From the NCBI GenBank assembly GCA_016791025.1, contig JAEUNX010000092.1, positions 1 through 50,657 on the forward strand: a stretch of DNA of 50,657 nucleotides, read 5' to 3'. Source of the DNA: Zoogloeaceae bacterium (GTDB lineage: Bacteria > Pseudomonadota > Gammaproteobacteria > Burkholderiales > Rhodocyclaceae). A program made the position numbers and the translations under genes. The notes beneath the pieces were generated by a model. It did no database searches, was not told the DNA's origin, and was given only the letters and a program-made list of their open reading frames with translations. Below are positions 19,045 through 33,934 of this stretch, piece after piece. Every line of letters starts with the position of its first letter. Position 1 is the stretch's first letter.

Positions 19045-20121
19045 GTGTTTGATCTGTCGCTCTTATCACGGAAGGCGCGCCCCTTAGTGGGTCTGGATGT
19101 CTCGTCGTCGTCCGTCAAACTATTGGAACTGGTGGGCGGTGACGGGGAAACCCTGCGAGTTGAGCGCTACGTCATTGAACCCATGGCCCGGGAAGCCGTC
19201 GTTGACGGCAATATCGCCAACATGGATTTGGCGGTGGACGCTGTTCGCCGCGCTCTGAGGCGATTCGGCGCGGGGGTGAAAGGAGTGGCGATGGCCCTGC
19301 CGGCCTCTGCGGTCATTACCAAAAGGATCATGCTACCGGGCGGCCTCCGCGAAGAGGAAATGGAGGTCCAGGTCGAGTCGGAGGCCAATCAGTACATACC
19401 TTTTGCCTTGGACGAGGTCAATCTGGATTTTCAGGTGCTCGGTGACGCCGTCGGCGAAGACCAGGATGTCGAGGTCCTCATTGCGGCATCGCGGAAGGAA
19501 AAGGTCGAGGATCGTGTTGCCTTGGCCGAGGCTGCGGGGTTGAAAGCCGAAGTGATGGACGTGGAATCCTTCGCCACCCAAAGTGCCTTCGATCTTGTCG
19601 TGCGGCAATTGCCGCAGGGGGGCAAGGATCAAATCATTGCCTTAGTTGACGTTGGGGCCACGATGACCCGGGTGACCGTCTTCCTTAACGCGAATGAGGT
19701 CTATACCCGTGAGCAGGTTTTTGGCGGCAATCAACTAACACACGATGTGGCGCGCATGTACGGCATGAGCGTTGAAGACGCCGAAGCTGCGAAGAAAAAT
19801 AAGACGCTACCCGAAACTTTCGCCGCTGAACTCCAGCGGCCATTCGTGGATAGCCTTGCTTTGGAGATATCACGGGTATTGCAGTTTTTCTTCACCTCGA
19901 CGCAATACAACCAAGTTGATCAGATAGTTCTGGCCGGCGGATGCGCGGTAATCCCAGATTTGCCGGACGTAGTGAAAAGCCGTACCCAGATCGAAACCCT
20001 GGTCGCCAATCCATTCTCGGGAATGGCGGTATCGTCCAAGGTTCGTCCGAAGGCATTGGTCGCAGATGCACCGGCACTGATGGTGGCATGTGGGTTGGCA
20101 ATGCGGAGAGTTGAAGCATGA
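19045..20121 (+). CDS. pilM: Type IV pilus assembly protein PilM
   Basis: A 358-residue actin-like ATPase that sits on the cytoplasmic side of the inner membrane and binds the N-terminal tail of PilN. LVGLDVSSSSVKLLEL is the phosphate-1 motif, IALVDVGATMTRVTVF the phosphate-2 motif and IVLAGGCAVIPDLPDVV the adenosine motif. The GTG at 19045 has AAGGA 8 bases upstream and gives the typical FDLSLLSRKARPLVGLD N terminus; the open frame to 18928 is not supported. It opens the pilMNOPQ operon and overlaps pilN by four bases. Confidence 0.94.
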   Translation: MFDLSLLSRKARPLVGLDVSSSSVKLLELVGGDGETLRVERYVIEPMAREAVVDGNIANMDLAVDAVRRALRRFGAGVKGVAMALPASAVITKRIMLPGGLREEEMEVQVESEANQYIPFALDEVNLDFQVLGDAVGEDQDVEVLIAASRKEKVEDRVALAEAAGLKAEVMDVESFATQSAFDLVVRQLPQGGKDQIIALVDVGATMTRVTVFLNANEVYTREQVFGGNQLTHDVARMYGMSVEDAEAAKKNKTLPETFAAELQRPFVDSLALEISRVLQFFFTSTQYNQVDQIVLAGGCAVIPDLPDVVKSRTQIETLVANPFSGMAVSSKVRPKALVADAPALMVACGLAMRRVEA

Positions 20122-20714
20122 TTCGTATCAATTTGCTGCCTCATCGTGAGCAGCGTCGCAAGGAGCGCAGGCAGCGGTTTTTTGCCTTGGTTGGTGCGTC
20201 AATCGGACTTGGCCTCCTAATCGGGCTTGTCGTTCATCTGGTGATTGGTGCGTATATCGATTCGCAGGAAGCAAGAAACGATGTATTCAAGGAAGAAATC
20301 GCGAAGCTCGACAAGGACATTGCGGAGATCAAGCGCTTGCGGGACCAAATCGATGCTTTGCTGGCCCGTAAAAAGGTTATTGAATCACTCCAAAGTAATC
20401 GCGCAGAGACTGTCCGAGTCTTCAACGAATTCGCACGCCTGATGCCTGAAGGGGTGATGCTCAAATCGGTAAAGCAATCTGGCTTGAAGATCGAGTTGAA
20501 AGGGGCGGCTCAGTCGAATGCTCGTGTTTCTACTCTCATGCGTAATCTTGACGGATCACCATATCTCCAGACACCGCAACTCGTGGAAATCAAGGCGGGA
20601 TCTTGGGACGGTAGAAGGGTTGGGGAGTTTACCTTGAACATCTCCATTGAGCGCCCGCAGGCAACTGCGGTGTCTGCAGGAGCGGGGGCTCAGTCTGGAG
20701 GGGTATCCAAGTGA
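20118..20714 (+). CDS. pilN: Type IV pilus assembly protein PilN
   Basis: A 198-residue inner-membrane protein of the pilus alignment complex. The cytoplasmic N terminus MIRINLLPHREQRRKERRQR carries the conserved INLLPxR motif that docks in PilM. One membrane helix (about residues 22-45) is followed by a coiled coil (EARNDVFKEEIAKLDKDIAE) and a periplasmic ferredoxin-like domain. Overlaps pilM (ATGA) and pilO (GTGA). Confidence 0.94.
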   Translation: MIRINLLPHREQRRKERRQRFFALVGASIGLGLLIGLVVHLVIGAYIDSQEARNDVFKEEIAKLDKDIAEIKRLRDQIDALLARKKVIESLQSNRAETVRVFNEFARLMPEGVMLKSVKQSGLKIELKGAAQSNARVSTLMRNLDGSPYLQTPQLVEIKAGSWDGRRVGEFTLNISIERPQATAVSAGAGAQSGGVSK

Positions 20715-21376
20715 GAAAAGAGGAAAGTCGAGCTGGCAAGCTCAATGTGGATTTCAAAAGGATTGCTCAAGACTTTAAGGGGCTCGATCCAAATGACCCA
20801 GGAGTTTGGCCCCTTGCGCCACGGCTTACAGTGCTGGTGATTCTTCTTATTGGAGTGGTTGCTGCGATTTGGTGGTTCGATTGGCAGGATCAGGTGGATT
20901 TGCTTGACCAACGGCAATCAGAAGAAATCAAGCTCCGAGAGGAATGGAAAACAAAAAAACATCAAGCGATTAATCTGGAAGAGTATCGCCAGCAATTGGC
21001 TGAGATCGATCAGCAGTTCGGAGCTTTGCTGCGGCAGTTGCCGAATCGCACCGAAATGGAATCCTTGCTTTCAGAGATCAATCAGGCGGGCTTAGGGCGC
21101 GGATTACAGTTCGATTTGTTCAAGCCTGGAGGCGATGCTGTAAAGGATTTTTATGCTGAAATGCCAATCACTGTAATGATTCTTGGGTCTTACCACGATC
21201 TCGGGGCCTTCGCGAGCGACATTTCAAGGATGCCCCGTATCGTAACGCTAAATGACATTTCTCTTGAAAGCGTCAAGGACGGAATGATCAAGCTGAATGG
21301 CACGGCGACCACCTATCGGTATCTTGACGACGAAGAGGTTGCCAAGAACCGCCAAGCTGCAAAAAAGGGCAAGTAA
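20711..21376 (+). CDS. pilO: Type IV pilus assembly protein PilO
   Basis: A 221-residue partner of PilN. A single membrane helix (about residues 38-57, LTVLVILLIGVVAAIWWFDW) is followed by a coiled coil (INLEEYRQQLAEIDQQFGAL) and the conserved LLRQLPNRTEMESLLSEINQ and LGSYHDLGAFASDISRMPRI segments. It starts at a GTG overlapping the pilN stop. Base composition in pilN-pilO is clearly more AT-rich than in the flanking housekeeping genes. Confidence 0.94.
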   Translation: MRKEESRAGKLNVDFKRIAQDFKGLDPNDPGVWPLAPRLTVLVILLIGVVAAIWWFDWQDQVDLLDQRQSEEIKLREEWKTKKHQAINLEEYRQQLAEIDQQFGALLRQLPNRTEMESLLSEINQAGLGRGLQFDLFKPGGDAVKDFYAEMPITVMILGSYHDLGAFASDISRMPRIVTLNDISLESVKDGMIKLNGTATTYRYLDDEEVAKNRQAAKKGK

Positions 21377-21377
21377 G

Positions 21378-21896
21378 ATGGCTAACAAAGCTTGGTCCTT
21401 AATCTTGATTGTTGGGTTGCTGGGAGGTTGCTCCAGCCAGGAGGATGACGTTCGCGCTTGGATGGAGCAGGAGGCGGCGGGAATGAAGGGCGGGGTCAAG
21501 CCTTTGCCGCAAGTTCAGAATTTCCCTCCGGTCGATTATGAGGCAGCCGCCATCGTGCCGCCGTTCGACGCCAATAGATTGGCTGTGGATAAAAAATCTG
21601 GGAATTCCAATGGTCCGGACATCAATCGGAGACGGGAGCCTCTAGAGTCGTTCCCGCTGGAATCTCTGAGATTGGTTGGTGTGATGGAAAAGGGGCGAGC
21701 GACGCACGCAGTCATCAAGGCCGGAAATAGCCTCTTTCAGGTCCGTGTCGGAAATTATTTGGGTCAGAATTTTGGGCTGATTACTAAGATTTCAGAATCG
21801 GAAGTGACCCTCCGTGAATTGGTAGAGGATTTAAACGGCGAATGGACAGAACGGACGAGCTCTCTGCAACTGCAAGAGCAGGAGGCAAAAAAATGA
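21378..21896 (+). CDS. pilP: Type IV pilus lipoprotein PilP
   Basis: A 172-residue lipoprotein that connects PilN/PilO to the PilQ secretin. The signal peptide MANKAWSLILIVGLLGG ends at the lipobox LLGGC, Cys18. The C-terminal beta-domain contains LRLVGVMEKGRATHAVIKAG and VGNYLGQNFGLITKISESEV, both conserved in PilP. The ATG at 21378, one base after the pilO stop, is chosen because the lipoprotein signal starts there. The end overlaps pilQ by four bases (ATGA). Confidence 0.94.
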   Translation: MANKAWSLILIVGLLGGCSSQEDDVRAWMEQEAAGMKGGVKPLPQVQNFPPVDYEAAAIVPPFDANRLAVDKKSGNSNGPDINRRREPLESFPLESLRLVGVMEKGRATHAVIKAGNSLFQVRVGNYLGQNFGLITKISESEVTLRELVEDLNGEWTERTSSLQLQEQEAKK

Positions 21897-24109
21897 AGCT
21901 AGGCTACCTTTTTGCAATCATGGCTACGGTTGCGGTGCCGGTTGGACTGGCAATGCCGTCAATGGCTCTCGCGCAATCGTTAGATGCCGTCCAAGGCCAA
22001 CATGCCAATGCAATTCAGAGTCTCGATGTAAGTCAGCATGGTGGAGTGACTTATGTTCGTGTGGGAATGAAGTCCTCGCCAGCCTCCGTGCCCGCGAGCT
22101 TCAGTATTGCCAATCCAGCCAGAATTGCCTTTGATTTTCCATCTACAGGCAACAGCCTTGGGCGTTCGACGCAAGCAATCGACGAGGGCGATTTGCGTAG
22201 CGCCAACATCGTCGAGGCGGGTGACAGGACGCGACTGGTGCTGAACCTGGTGAAAGTTGTGCCGTACGATGCCAAAGTCGAAGGTAATACGTTGGTGATT
22301 GCGCTCAGTCCGAGCACGTCTGGCGGGGTCGGAGTGCCCACGTCGAATCCGAGTTCCCCGGTTTTTTCCTCCTTGTCGTCGAGCAAGGCTGCCGCTCCCG
22401 ACGCCAAAGGCGTCCGTGATATTGCGTTCCGCCGTGGCAAGGACGGGGAAGGGCGTATCGTTGTCGATCTTTCGTCGCCGGATACTGCGATTGATATTCA
22501 GCGGCGAGGCCCGAACCTCGTCATCGATTTTCTTAAGACCTCTCTGCCTGAGCACTTGCGGAAGAAGTTAGATGTCACGGATTTTGCAACACCCGTGACT
22601 GCGTTTGCGGTCCAGCCACAGGGTGAGAATACGCGATTGGTGGTAACGCCTAATGGGCTATGGGAGCACAACGCTTATCAAAGCGACACCCAATTTGTGC
22701 TTGAGGTGAAAAAGCTGGTTGAAGATCCGAATAAGCTGGTCCAGGGAAGTCGCGGGCAGTTTCAAGGAGAAAAGCTTTCGCTGAATTTCCAGGACGTGGA
22801 TGTCCGTTCCATCCTTCAAGTCATCGCCGACTTTACCAATTTCAACATTGTTACCAGCGAAACCGTAAAGGGCAGTTTGACGTTGCGGCTGAAGGATGTT
22901 CCTTGGGATCAGGCCTTGGAAATCATTCTGCAGGCAAAGGGTCTGGATAAAAGAAAAAATGGTAACGTCATCTGGATTGCTCCAAGGGACGAATTGGCTG
23001 CTCGTGAAAAACTGCAATTGGAATCTTTGGCGCAAATCGGAGACCTAGAGCCGTTGCAGACGGAAAGCTTCCAAATTAATTACCATAAGGCCAAGGAAAT
23101 TTCGGAATTTATTAAAACCAAGGATCAAAGCATTCTTTCGAAGCGCGGGAGTGCAAATTTCGATGAGCGTAGCAATAAAGTGTTTGTCACGGACGTTCCG
23201 GGTCGCCTGGAGGAATTGCGCAAACTGATCGGCGAGATTGACATCGCCCCTCGCCAAGTCCTGATCGAGTCGCGGATTGTCGAGGCCGACAAAGGGTTCG
23301 CTCGTGATCTCGGGGTCAAGATGGGGTTCAACAAGGCGTCCCCCAACGGAGCGACCCCCGGAGGCGGGCGCGTACTGTTTGGTGGTACCAACTATGCAAC
23401 TCAGTTTGGTACGGGGCAGGTCTATGTGAAACCAGGAACCGGCGAGAAGGATCTCAATGGAGATGGGCTGGATGACACCGACTTTGGAAGTAAGCTGCCG
23501 ACGCTTGACGATTTTTCCAATATTAATTTCCCTGCCAGCCCCTCGACCGGGACCCCGGCGACCCTGGCATTGACTCTGTTCAATAAGGCTGCCACTCGAT
23601 TCCTCAACTTGGAACTCAGCGCACTCGAGGTGGATAACCGCGGGCGGGTGGTTTCGAGCCCTCGCGTCATGACAGCCAATCAGGTGGAGGCACTGATTGA
23701 ACAAGGGACGGAAATTCCCTACCAGGAGGCGTCAAGTTCTGGGGCGACCTCCGTGAAGTTCAAGAAGGCCGTCATGTCCTTAAAGGTGAAACCCCAAATC
23801 ACCCCAGATGGGCGCGTACAACTGTTCGTCGAAATCAACAAGGACAAGCCTGGGGCAACCACGGCCGGTGGTGTGGCCATCGACACCAAGAAGGTGAAAA
23901 CTGAAGTATTGGTAGATAATGGAGGGACTGTCGTGATCGGGGGGATCTATGAGGAGACGGAAACAAACTCCGTCAATCAAGTCCCCTTGCTGGGAGATCT
24001 GCCAGTGGTTGGACATTTGTTCAAGTCCACCCAAAAGATCTCGAATCGTAAGGAGTTGATGGTATTCATTACGCCTCGAATCATCTCGGATGCACTGACG
24101 CTGCGTTAG
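21893..24109 (+). CDS. pilQ: Type IV pilus secretin PilQ
   Basis: A 738-residue outer-membrane secretin through which the pilus passes. A signal peptide (about residues 1-28, ending ALAQ) is followed by two AMIN domains (roughly residues 45-250), the N0/STN domain beginning at [20 protein letters not shown], an N1 domain with [20 protein letters not shown], and the secretin core with [38 protein letters not shown] and [24 protein letters not shown] lies in front of the ATG at 21893. A long Gly/Asp-rich insert (about residues 485-545) lies between the N1 region and the secretin core. Confidence 0.96.
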   Translation: MKLGYLFAIMATVAVPVGLAMPSMALAQSLDAVQGQHANAIQSLDVSQHGGVTYVRVGMKSSPASVPASFSIANPARIAFDFPSTGNSLGRSTQAIDEGDLRSANIVEAGDRTRLVLNLVKVVPYDAKVEGNTLVIALSPSTSGGVGVPTSNPSSPVFSSLSSSKAAAPDAKGVRDIAFRRGKDGEGRIVVDLSSPDTAIDIQRRGPNLVIDFLKTSLPEHLRKKLDVTDFATPVTAFAVQPQGENTRLVVTPNGLWEHNAYQSDTQFVLEVKKLVEDPNKLVQGSRGQFQGEKLSLNFQDVDVRSILQVIADFTNFNIVTSETVKGSLTLRLKDVPWDQALEIILQAKGLDKRKNGNVIWIAPRDELAAREKLQLESLAQIGDLEPLQTESFQINYHKAKEISEFIKTKDQSILSKRGSANFDERSNKVFVTDVPGRLEELRKLIGEIDIAPRQVLIESRIVEADKGFARDLGVKMGFNKASPNGATPGGGRVLFGGTNYATQFGTGQVYVKPGTGEKDLNGDGLDDTDFGSKLPTLDDFSNINFPASPSTGTPATLALTLFNKAATRFLNLELSALEVDNRGRVVSSPRVMTANQVEALIEQGTEIPYQEASSSGATSVKFKKAVMSLKVKPQITPDGRVQLFVEINKDKPGATTAGGVAIDTKKVKTEVLVDNGGTVVIGGIYEETETNSVNQVPLLGDLPVVGHLFKSTQKISNRKELMVFITPRIISDALTLR

Positions 24110-24139
24110 ACCCGTCCAGGGACGAATCATCCGAAGCAG

Positions 24140-24160
24140 AGCCGGCGCATGGCGCCGGCT
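24140..24160 (+). terminator. Hairpin between pilQ and aroK, with an ATG in the loop
   Basis: AGCCGGCGC-ATG-GCGCCGGCT is a perfect 9-base GC stem with a 3-base loop, 31 bases after the pilQ stop and followed by TTGCGCTTT. It may be a weak terminator or an mRNA-processing stem. The loop ATG at 24149 would be the only sensible start codon for a full-length aroK, but it is in another frame (see the aroK entry). Confidence 0.5.
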
Positions 24161-24195
24161 TTGCGCTTTCCTGCCCCCGAATCATCCTTGTTGGA

Positions 24196-24690
24196 ATGAT
24201 GGGGGCAGGGAAGACCACGGTCGGTCGAGAGCTTGCTAAACGCCTCGGCTTTCGCTTCCTTGATTGTGACCATGAAATCGAGGCGCGGACTGGGGTAAAG
24301 ATTCCAACAATATTTGAGATCGAAGGCGAGGAAGGATTTCGCCGCCGTGAATCACACACCCTGGAAGAGCTGACCCGGGAGTCTTCAGTCGTGTTGGCGA
24401 CGGGAGGAGGGGCTGTTCTGCGCCCCGCGAATCGGGCCATGTTGCGCGAGCGGGGTGTTGTGGTTTATCTGGAGGTCCCCCCCCAAATCCTGTGGGAGAG
24501 GACCCGCCACGATCGAAATCGCCCCCTCCTTCAGTGCGAGAATCCCAGGGCCAAAATTGAGAGCCTGTACCGAGAGCGGGCACCACTATACCGAGAGGTT
24601 GCGCATCTGATCATTCCGGGGGGGCGGGGGAATCCTGGGGCAATGACCAAAGCCGTTGAGCGGGAGTTGATGACACGATGCAAACCTTGA
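24196..24690 (+). CDS. aroK: Shikimate kinase, 5' end out of frame with its likely ATG
   Basis: Shikimate kinase, phosphorylating shikimate in aromatic amino acid synthesis. Visible motifs: Walker [55 protein letters not shown] and the lid RNRPLL. The first in-frame ATG (24196) would remove beta-strand 1 (RIILVG) and even the first Gly of the P-loop, encoded at 24178-24195. No ATG, GTG, TTG or CTG lies in frame between the pilQ stop and this point. An ATG at 24149 reads [16 protein letters not shown] and stops at 24197-24199. One extra C in the run of five at 24174-24178 would join this to [12 protein letters not shown] and give a normal enzyme. Possible causes: sequencing error, a real frameshift, or a non-canonical start (ATC 24181 or 24184). 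The 3' end overlaps aroB by 13 bases. Confidence 0.85.
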   Translation: MMGAGKTTVGRELAKRLGFRFLDCDHEIEARTGVKIPTIFEIEGEEGFRRRESHTLEELTRESSVVLATGGGAVLRPANRAMLRERGVVVYLEVPPQILWERTRHDRNRPLLQCENPRAKIESLYRERAPLYREVAHLIIPGGRGNPGAMTKAVERELMTRCKP

Positions 24691-25760
24691 ATGTGTCCCT
24701 GGGGGATCGGAGTTATCCCATCCGTATTGGTTGCGGCCTCCTTGGGCGCAATGAGTTGTTAGGGCCTGTCGTCCGGGCACGAAAGGCTGCCATCGTCACG
24801 AATGAAACGGTTGCTCCCCTGTACCTTGAGCGGTTGGTGGCCACGTTAAATCAGTCGGGAGTCGCCGCTTATTCGATTGTCCTTCCCGATGGAGAGGCAT
24901 TCAAAACCTGGGAAACATTAAACGTCATCTTTGATCGCTTACTCTTAGAGCACTGCGATCGTCGCACCCCTGTGATTGCCCTCGGTGGCGGAGTTGTGGG
25001 GGATATGGCCGGATTCGCCGCCGCCACGTACCAGCGCGGCGTCCCCTTCGTCCAGGTGCCAACTACCTTGCTGGCGCAGGTGGATTCGTCCGTTGGCGGA
25101 AAGACGGCCATTAACCATCCCCTGGGCAAGAACATGATCGGCGCCTTTTACCAACCAAGATTGGTGCTGGCCGATACCGACACGCTGTCGACCTTGCCGG
25201 ACCAGGAACTTCGGGCTGGCCTGGCGGAGGTCATTAAATACGGGTTGATTCGCGATCCCGGTTTTTTTGCCTGGATTGAGGACAATGCAGAGTTGCTGCT
25301 TGGTCGCTCCCCAGAGGCGCTGGCCTACGCTATTCATCGATCCTGTCGGAACAAGGCGGAAGTTGTTGCCGCCGATGAGACAGAGCAGGGGGAGCGCGCG
25401 TTGCTAAATCTGGGGCATACGTTCGGCCATGCCATTGAGGCGGGGATGGGCTTCGGGGCGTGGCTCCATGGCGAAGCCGTGGCGGCGGGCACTGTCATTG
25501 CGGCGGAACTGTCCTGCAGGCTTGGCTGGATTGGCCCGGCCGATCTCGGCAGGATTCGTCTCCTCATGGAGCGGGTGGGCCTTCCGGTGGTAGCGCCCGA
25601 CCTTGGCGTCGAGCGCTACCTGGCCCTTATGGCCCACGACAAGAAGGTGGAAGACGGTCGGCTCAGATTGATTCTCTTGCGTGGGATTGGCCAAGGGGTG
25701 ATCTCCGATCAAGCGCCCGTTGCGGCCATTGGCGACGCGATTCTCGCGTCCTGCCGATGA
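24678..25760 (+). CDS. aroB: 3-dehydroquinate synthase
   Basis: A 360-residue NAD- and zinc-dependent enzyme for the second step of the shikimate pathway. [60 protein letters not shown] and [20 protein letters not shown] are family signatures. The zinc ligands are expected in AEVIKYGLI (Glu), [12 protein letters not shown] and [10 protein letters not shown] (His). It begins inside aroK and ends with ATGA overlap into dgt, so aroK-aroB-dgt are translationally coupled. Confidence 0.97.
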   Translation: MQTLNVSLGDRSYPIRIGCGLLGRNELLGPVVRARKAAIVTNETVAPLYLERLVATLNQSGVAAYSIVLPDGEAFKTWETLNVIFDRLLLEHCDRRTPVIALGGGVVGDMAGFAAATYQRGVPFVQVPTTLLAQVDSSVGGKTAINHPLGKNMIGAFYQPRLVLADTDTLSTLPDQELRAGLAEVIKYGLIRDPGFFAWIEDNAELLLGRSPEALAYAIHRSCRNKAEVVAADETEQGERALLNLGHTFGHAIEAGMGFGAWLHGEAVAAGTVIAAELSCRLGWIGPADLGRIRLLMERVGLPVVAPDLGVERYLALMAHDKKVEDGRLRLILLRGIGQGVISDQAPVAAIGDAILASCR

Positions 25761-26884
25761 CCGCCGCGCTGGCGGCCTATGCCGCCCGGGAGGAAGATTC
25801 GCGGGGGCGCCAGCATGCGGAGCCTGCTCCTGTCGCCCGGGGTGAATTTCAACGCGATCGGGATCGGATCATTCATTCGACCGCTTTTCGCAGGCTTGAA
25901 TACAAGACCCAGGTCTTTGTCAATCACGAAGGGGATCTGTTTCGAACCCGCCTTACGCACTCCATCGAGGTGGCGCAAATCTCCCGTGGCATTGCCAGGG
26001 CGCTGCGGCTCAATGAGGACCTGGCCGAAGCGATCGCCCTCGCCCACGATTTGGGGCATACGCCCTTTGGTCACGCGGGCCAGGATGCCCTGAATGAATG
26101 CATGAAGGGTTACGGCGGCTTCGAGCACAATTTCCAATCTCTGCGGACCGTGGATCTGCTAGAAGAGCATTACGCCGCCTTTGATGGTCTCAATCTGATG
26201 TGGGAGACGCGCGAAGGCATTCTCAAACATTGTTCCCCCGGACATGCTGCCGAGCTTGGGGACCTGGGACGCCGGTTTCTCGACCGGACCCAGCCGTCCC
26301 TCGAAGCCCAGTTGGCCAATCTGGCCGATGAGATCGCCTACAACAACCACGACATCGACGATGGGCTCCGATCGGGCCTGCTTTCCCTCGAACTTCTCGA
26401 GTCGGTCGAAGTGTTCCGGGTCCAGCGGCAGCGTGTCGAGGCCGCCCACCCTGGCGTCGGCGGACGCCGCCTCATTCATGAGACGATTCGGCGAATGATC
26501 AACCTGATGGTCTTGGACCTGATTCGGCAGACGGAGGCGAATATCCATGCGAATGGCGTGCTAAGCCTCGAAGATGTCCGTGCCAGTGGCCCCCTTGTTG
26601 CCTTCAGTGATCCGCTGAAGCCGCAACTCCAGGCCTTGAAAAAGTTTCTGCGCGAGCACTTGTATTGGCACTACCAAGTGCTGCGGATGGCCGATAAGGC
26701 GAAACGGATTGTGCGTTCGCTTTTCGACGCATTCATGGAAAATCCGCGCCTTCTTCCGCCCCAGTACTTTATCCGCTGCACAGCGGACAAACCACGGGCC
26801 ATCGCCGACTACATTGCGGGGATGACCGACCGCTACGCGGTGAGGGAACATCGCCGCATCTTTGCCGTCGACGAAATTCATTGA
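25757..26884 (+). CDS. dgt: dGTP triphosphohydrolase-like HD protein
   Basis: A 375-residue HD-superfamily phosphohydrolase of the deoxyguanosinetriphosphate triphosphohydrolase-like group. [20 protein letters not shown] precedes the first His in [19 protein letters not shown]; the metal HD pair is in [18 protein letters not shown], and the later Asp in [14 protein letters not shown]. It should cleave dNTPs to deoxynucleosides and triphosphate. The ATG at 25757 overlaps the aroB stop (ATGA); the much longer open frame upstream is a shadow of aroB. In several gammaproteobacteria a damX/SPOR gene is found here instead. Confidence 0.93.
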   Translation: MTAALAAYAAREEDSRGRQHAEPAPVARGEFQRDRDRIIHSTAFRRLEYKTQVFVNHEGDLFRTRLTHSIEVAQISRGIARALRLNEDLAEAIALAHDLGHTPFGHAGQDALNECMKGYGGFEHNFQSLRTVDLLEEHYAAFDGLNLMWETREGILKHCSPGHAAELGDLGRRFLDRTQPSLEAQLANLADEIAYNNHDIDDGLRSGLLSLELLESVEVFRVQRQRVEAAHPGVGGRRLIHETIRRMINLMVLDLIRQTEANIHANGVLSLEDVRASGPLVAFSDPLKPQLQALKKFLREHLYWHYQVLRMADKAKRIVRSLFDAFMENPRLLPPQYFIRCTADKPRAIADYIAGMTDRYAVREHRRIFAVDEIH

Positions 26885-26916
26885 ACATCATGGCTTTACT
26901 GCGGCGCAAAAAAACC

Positions 26917-26945
26917 TTGTAAGGGCAGGGTTCGATCGGTATATT
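26917..26945 (+). promoter_or_regulatory. Sigma-70 promoter of gltBD
   Basis: TTGTAA (26917-26922), a 17-base spacer and TATATT (26940-26945) match the consensus hexamers at four and five of six positions with ideal spacing. Transcription would start near 26952, about 160 bases before the gltB start codon, leaving a long leader. Confidence 0.6.
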
Positions 26946-26981
26946 CAGACTTCGCCCATAGAATTGCAGCCAGATTTTTTA

Positions 26982-27026
26982 ATGCGCTGCGTCGAGCCGG
27001 AGTGCCAGCGCGCCCGGCTTTTTTGA
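26982..27026 (+). promoter_or_regulatory. Leader ORF overlapping a terminator-like hairpin, possible gltB attenuator
   Basis: Between the predicted start of transcription and gltB there is a hairpin AGCCGG (26995-27000) / CCGGCT (27014-27019) followed by six T (27019-27024), which looks like an intrinsic terminator. An alternative stem GCGCTG (26984-26989) / CAGCGC (27006-27011) cannot coexist with it. A 14-codon frame starting at the ATG 26982 (MRCVEPECQRARLF, stop 27024-27026) runs through both stems and contains two Glu codons and one Gln codon. It has no obvious Shine-Dalgarno. Attenuation is inferred from this arrangement only. Confidence 0.4.
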
Positions 27027-27111
27027 CGTCCGTCCGGATAGCCCCGGCGGATTTTCGCAATGGCTGCCCAGCGGCCGTTGCTGAACTTGTGCTGTGTCGA
27101 GGAATAACGAG

Positions 27112-31785
<4,674 letters not shown>

Positions 31786-31788
31786 GTT

Positions 31789-33252
31789 ATGGGAAAGCCC
31801 ACGGGTTTTATCGAGTTTGAACGCCTGTCCGAGGCCTACGAAGGCGTTGAGGCGCGGGTCAAGAATTACAAGGAGTTTGTGGTCCGCCTGGCTGATGAGG
31901 ATGCGTCAGTCCAGGGGGCCCGGTGCATGGATTGCGGGATTCCGTTCTGCAACAATGGGTGCCCGGTTAACAACATCATTCCCGACTGGAACGACTTGGT
32001 CTATCGGGGGAATTGGCAGTCGGCCATCGAAGTGCTGCACTCCACCAACAACTTCCCCGAATTCACCGGCCGGATCTGCCCTGCGCCGTGCGAGGAGGCC
32101 TGCACCCTCAACATCAATTCTTCTGCGGTCGGGATCAAGTCCATCGAACGGGCGATCATCGACAAAGCGTGGGAGGAGGGCTGGGTGGCGCCCCAGACTC
32201 CGGCCGCCAAGACCGGCAAAAAGGTGGCGATCGTCGGTTCCGGACCCGCAGGACTTGCGGCAGCCCAGCAACTGGCCCGGGCCGGCCACAGCGTGACGGT
32301 GTTCGAAAAGAATGATCGGGCCGGCGGCTTGTTGCGCTACGGCATTCCCGATTTCAAGCTCGAAAAGTGGCTGATCGATCGGCGAGTCGAGCAAATGCAG
32401 GCAGAAGGGGTAGAGTTCCGCACCGGTGTCTACATCGGGAATACCGACTTGCCCAAAGGCGTCAAAAACTACAGCAACGAGCGGGTCAGCCCCCAGCAGT
32501 TGATGAACACCTTCGACGCCGTGGTATTGGCGGCAGGTTCCGAGGTGCCACGGGATCTTCCCGTGCCCGGTCGCAATCTGGAGGGTGTCCATTTCGCCCT
32601 CGAGTTCCTCATCCCGCAGAATAAGGCGGTGGCCGGCGATGCGCCGAACTCGATCTCTGCGGCGGGCAAGCAAGTCGTGGTCATTGGCGGCGGCGACACC
32701 GGATCGGACTGCGTTGGCACATCCAATCGCCACGGTGCCAAATCCATCATCCAGTTCGAACTTCTTCCCCAGCCGCCGGTTGAAGAAAACAAGCCACTGA
32801 CCTGGCCCTATTGGCCTATCAAGCTGCGGACCTCGTCATCCCACGAGGAAGGGTGCGATCGCGACTTCGCGGTCGCGACCAAGGAGTTCATTGGTGAGAA
32901 TGGCAAGGTCAAAGCACTCAAGGCTGTCCGCCTGACCTGGAAAGCCGGCAAGATGGTAGAGGTACCGGATTCTGAGTTCGAGATTCCAGCGGATCTGGTG
33001 CTCTTTGCCATGGGCTTTACCAACCCTGTCGCGTCGCTGTTGGAAGCTTTCGGGGTCGAGAAAGATCCGCGGGGTAATGCCAAGGCGACGACCGATGGGG
33101 TCGGCTGCTACGCCACTAACCTGCCCAAGGTCTTTGCTGCAGGGGATGTGCGGCGCGGGCAATCCCTGGTCGTTTGGGCGATCCGCGAGGGCCGACAGTG
33201 TGCTCGGGAAGTGGACGAATTCCTGATGGGCGCGACGGTGTTGCCCCGCTGA
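31789..33252 (+). CDS. gltD: Glutamate synthase [NADPH] small subunit
   Basis: A 487-residue FAD- and NADPH-binding subunit that passes electrons to GltB. Near the N terminus two Cys clusters for 4Fe-4S centres are seen: [17 protein letters not shown] and [11 protein letters not shown]. The FAD motif is [20 protein letters not shown], the NADPH motif [17 protein letters not shown], and the C-terminal FAD contact is [17 protein letters not shown]. The stop is followed 20 bases later by a strong hairpin. Confidence 0.98.
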   Translation: MGKPTGFIEFERLSEAYEGVEARVKNYKEFVVRLADEDASVQGARCMDCGIPFCNNGCPVNNIIPDWNDLVYRGNWQSAIEVLHSTNNFPEFTGRICPAPCEEACTLNINSSAVGIKSIERAIIDKAWEEGWVAPQTPAAKTGKKVAIVGSGPAGLAAAQQLARAGHSVTVFEKNDRAGGLLRYGIPDFKLEKWLIDRRVEQMQAEGVEFRTGVYIGNTDLPKGVKNYSNERVSPQQLMNTFDAVVLAAGSEVPRDLPVPGRNLEGVHFALEFLIPQNKAVAGDAPNSISAAGKQVVVIGGGDTGSDCVGTSNRHGAKSIIQFELLPQPPVEENKPLTWPYWPIKLRTSSSHEEGCDRDFAVATKEFIGENGKVKALKAVRLTWKAGKMVEVPDSEFEIPADLVLFAMGFTNPVASLLEAFGVEKDPRGNAKATTDGVGCYATNLPKVFAAGDVRRGQSLVVWAIREGRQCAREVDEFLMGATVLPR

Positions 33253-33271
33253 GTGCCAGGAATGGATGAAC

Positions 33272-33295
33272 AAGGGCGGCCTGATGGCCGCCCTT
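33272..33295. terminator. Bidirectional hairpin terminator after gltD
   Basis: AAGGGCGGCC-TGAT-GGCCGCCCTT forms a 10-base stem with a 4-base loop between the convergent ends of gltD and the DUF4124 gene, whose stop codon begins one base later. The T-tract is short on both strands, but the stem is perfect. Confidence 0.65.
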
Positions 33296-33850
33296 TCACT
33301 TGGGGCGATACGGCGCACCGGCTGCGGCCGGAGTTTCACCCCGGTCTTTGTCACGAGAAGGTTTGGGTGGGGCCGGTGGCTTCGGCAGTGAGGGGGGACG
33401 GTAAATCGGGGGGTGGAGGATGCCGTGTCGCCGGACGGGCACAATTGTACTGTCGTATTCCCAAGGGTCGTTTTCGCAGTCGACGCCGTGGTTGGCTTCG
33501 CATTCGGCAATGGCCGCTCTTCTTCGCGCAGCCTGCCGGTCCTCCCGTTGTTCCCGTGCGGCTTTCTCGTCAGCGAGCGCTTTTTCCAGCGTCTCTATCC
33601 GCCGATCCACCGCGGACGGCGGGGCGCTGGGCTCGGTCGGTGTTGGAGGAGGCGCTGGTACCACAGACACACCAGAATTTGACGACAGGGGCTTTGCGCT
33701 CCGGCCGGGCGGCGGGGCACTGCCGTAATTGACGACGCCCTTTTCATCGACCCACTTAAACACCTCGGCAGTGGCGGGGGAATTCGCCAGGACTGTCGCC
33801 AGGACGACAAACATTGTCCGGGATGCGGGGCGAAGAACGGCCATGACCAT
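33296..33850 (-). CDS. DUF4124 domain-containing exported protein
   Basis: A 184-residue protein with a signal peptide (about residues 1-29, ending ATA) followed by [20 protein letters not shown], which is the DUF4124 signature (a short periplasmic domain). The middle is a Pro-rich linker, then a charged coiled coil ([20 protein letters not shown]), two Cys in [19 protein letters not shown] that could form a disulphide, and a Pro-rich tail. No function is established for the family. The first ATG (33850) and the ATG two codons later are both possible; GGAG lies upstream of both. It follows ackA on the same strand after 84 bases. Confidence 0.78.
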   Translation of the reverse strand: MVMAVLRPASRTMFVVLATVLANSPATAEVFKWVDEKGVVNYGSAPPPGRSAKPLSSNSGVSVVPAPPPTPTEPSAPPSAVDRRIETLEKALADEKAAREQREDRQAARRRAAIAECEANHGVDCENDPWEYDSTIVPVRRHGILHPPIYRPPSLPKPPAPPKPSRDKDRGETPAAAGAPYRPK

Positions 33851-33934
33851 CAGCTCCGAAAAGCAGTGAAATGATTATGGCGCGAAATTCAGTCCGCGCG
33901 CCCTTCCGTGGGCAGTGTCGGTGTGTGGAAGTTG

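Noticed and set aside
26921..26945. GGGTTCGATC, which resembles a tRNA T-loop
   Set aside because: No acceptor or anticodon stem can be drawn around it; the sequence is better read as promoter spacer.
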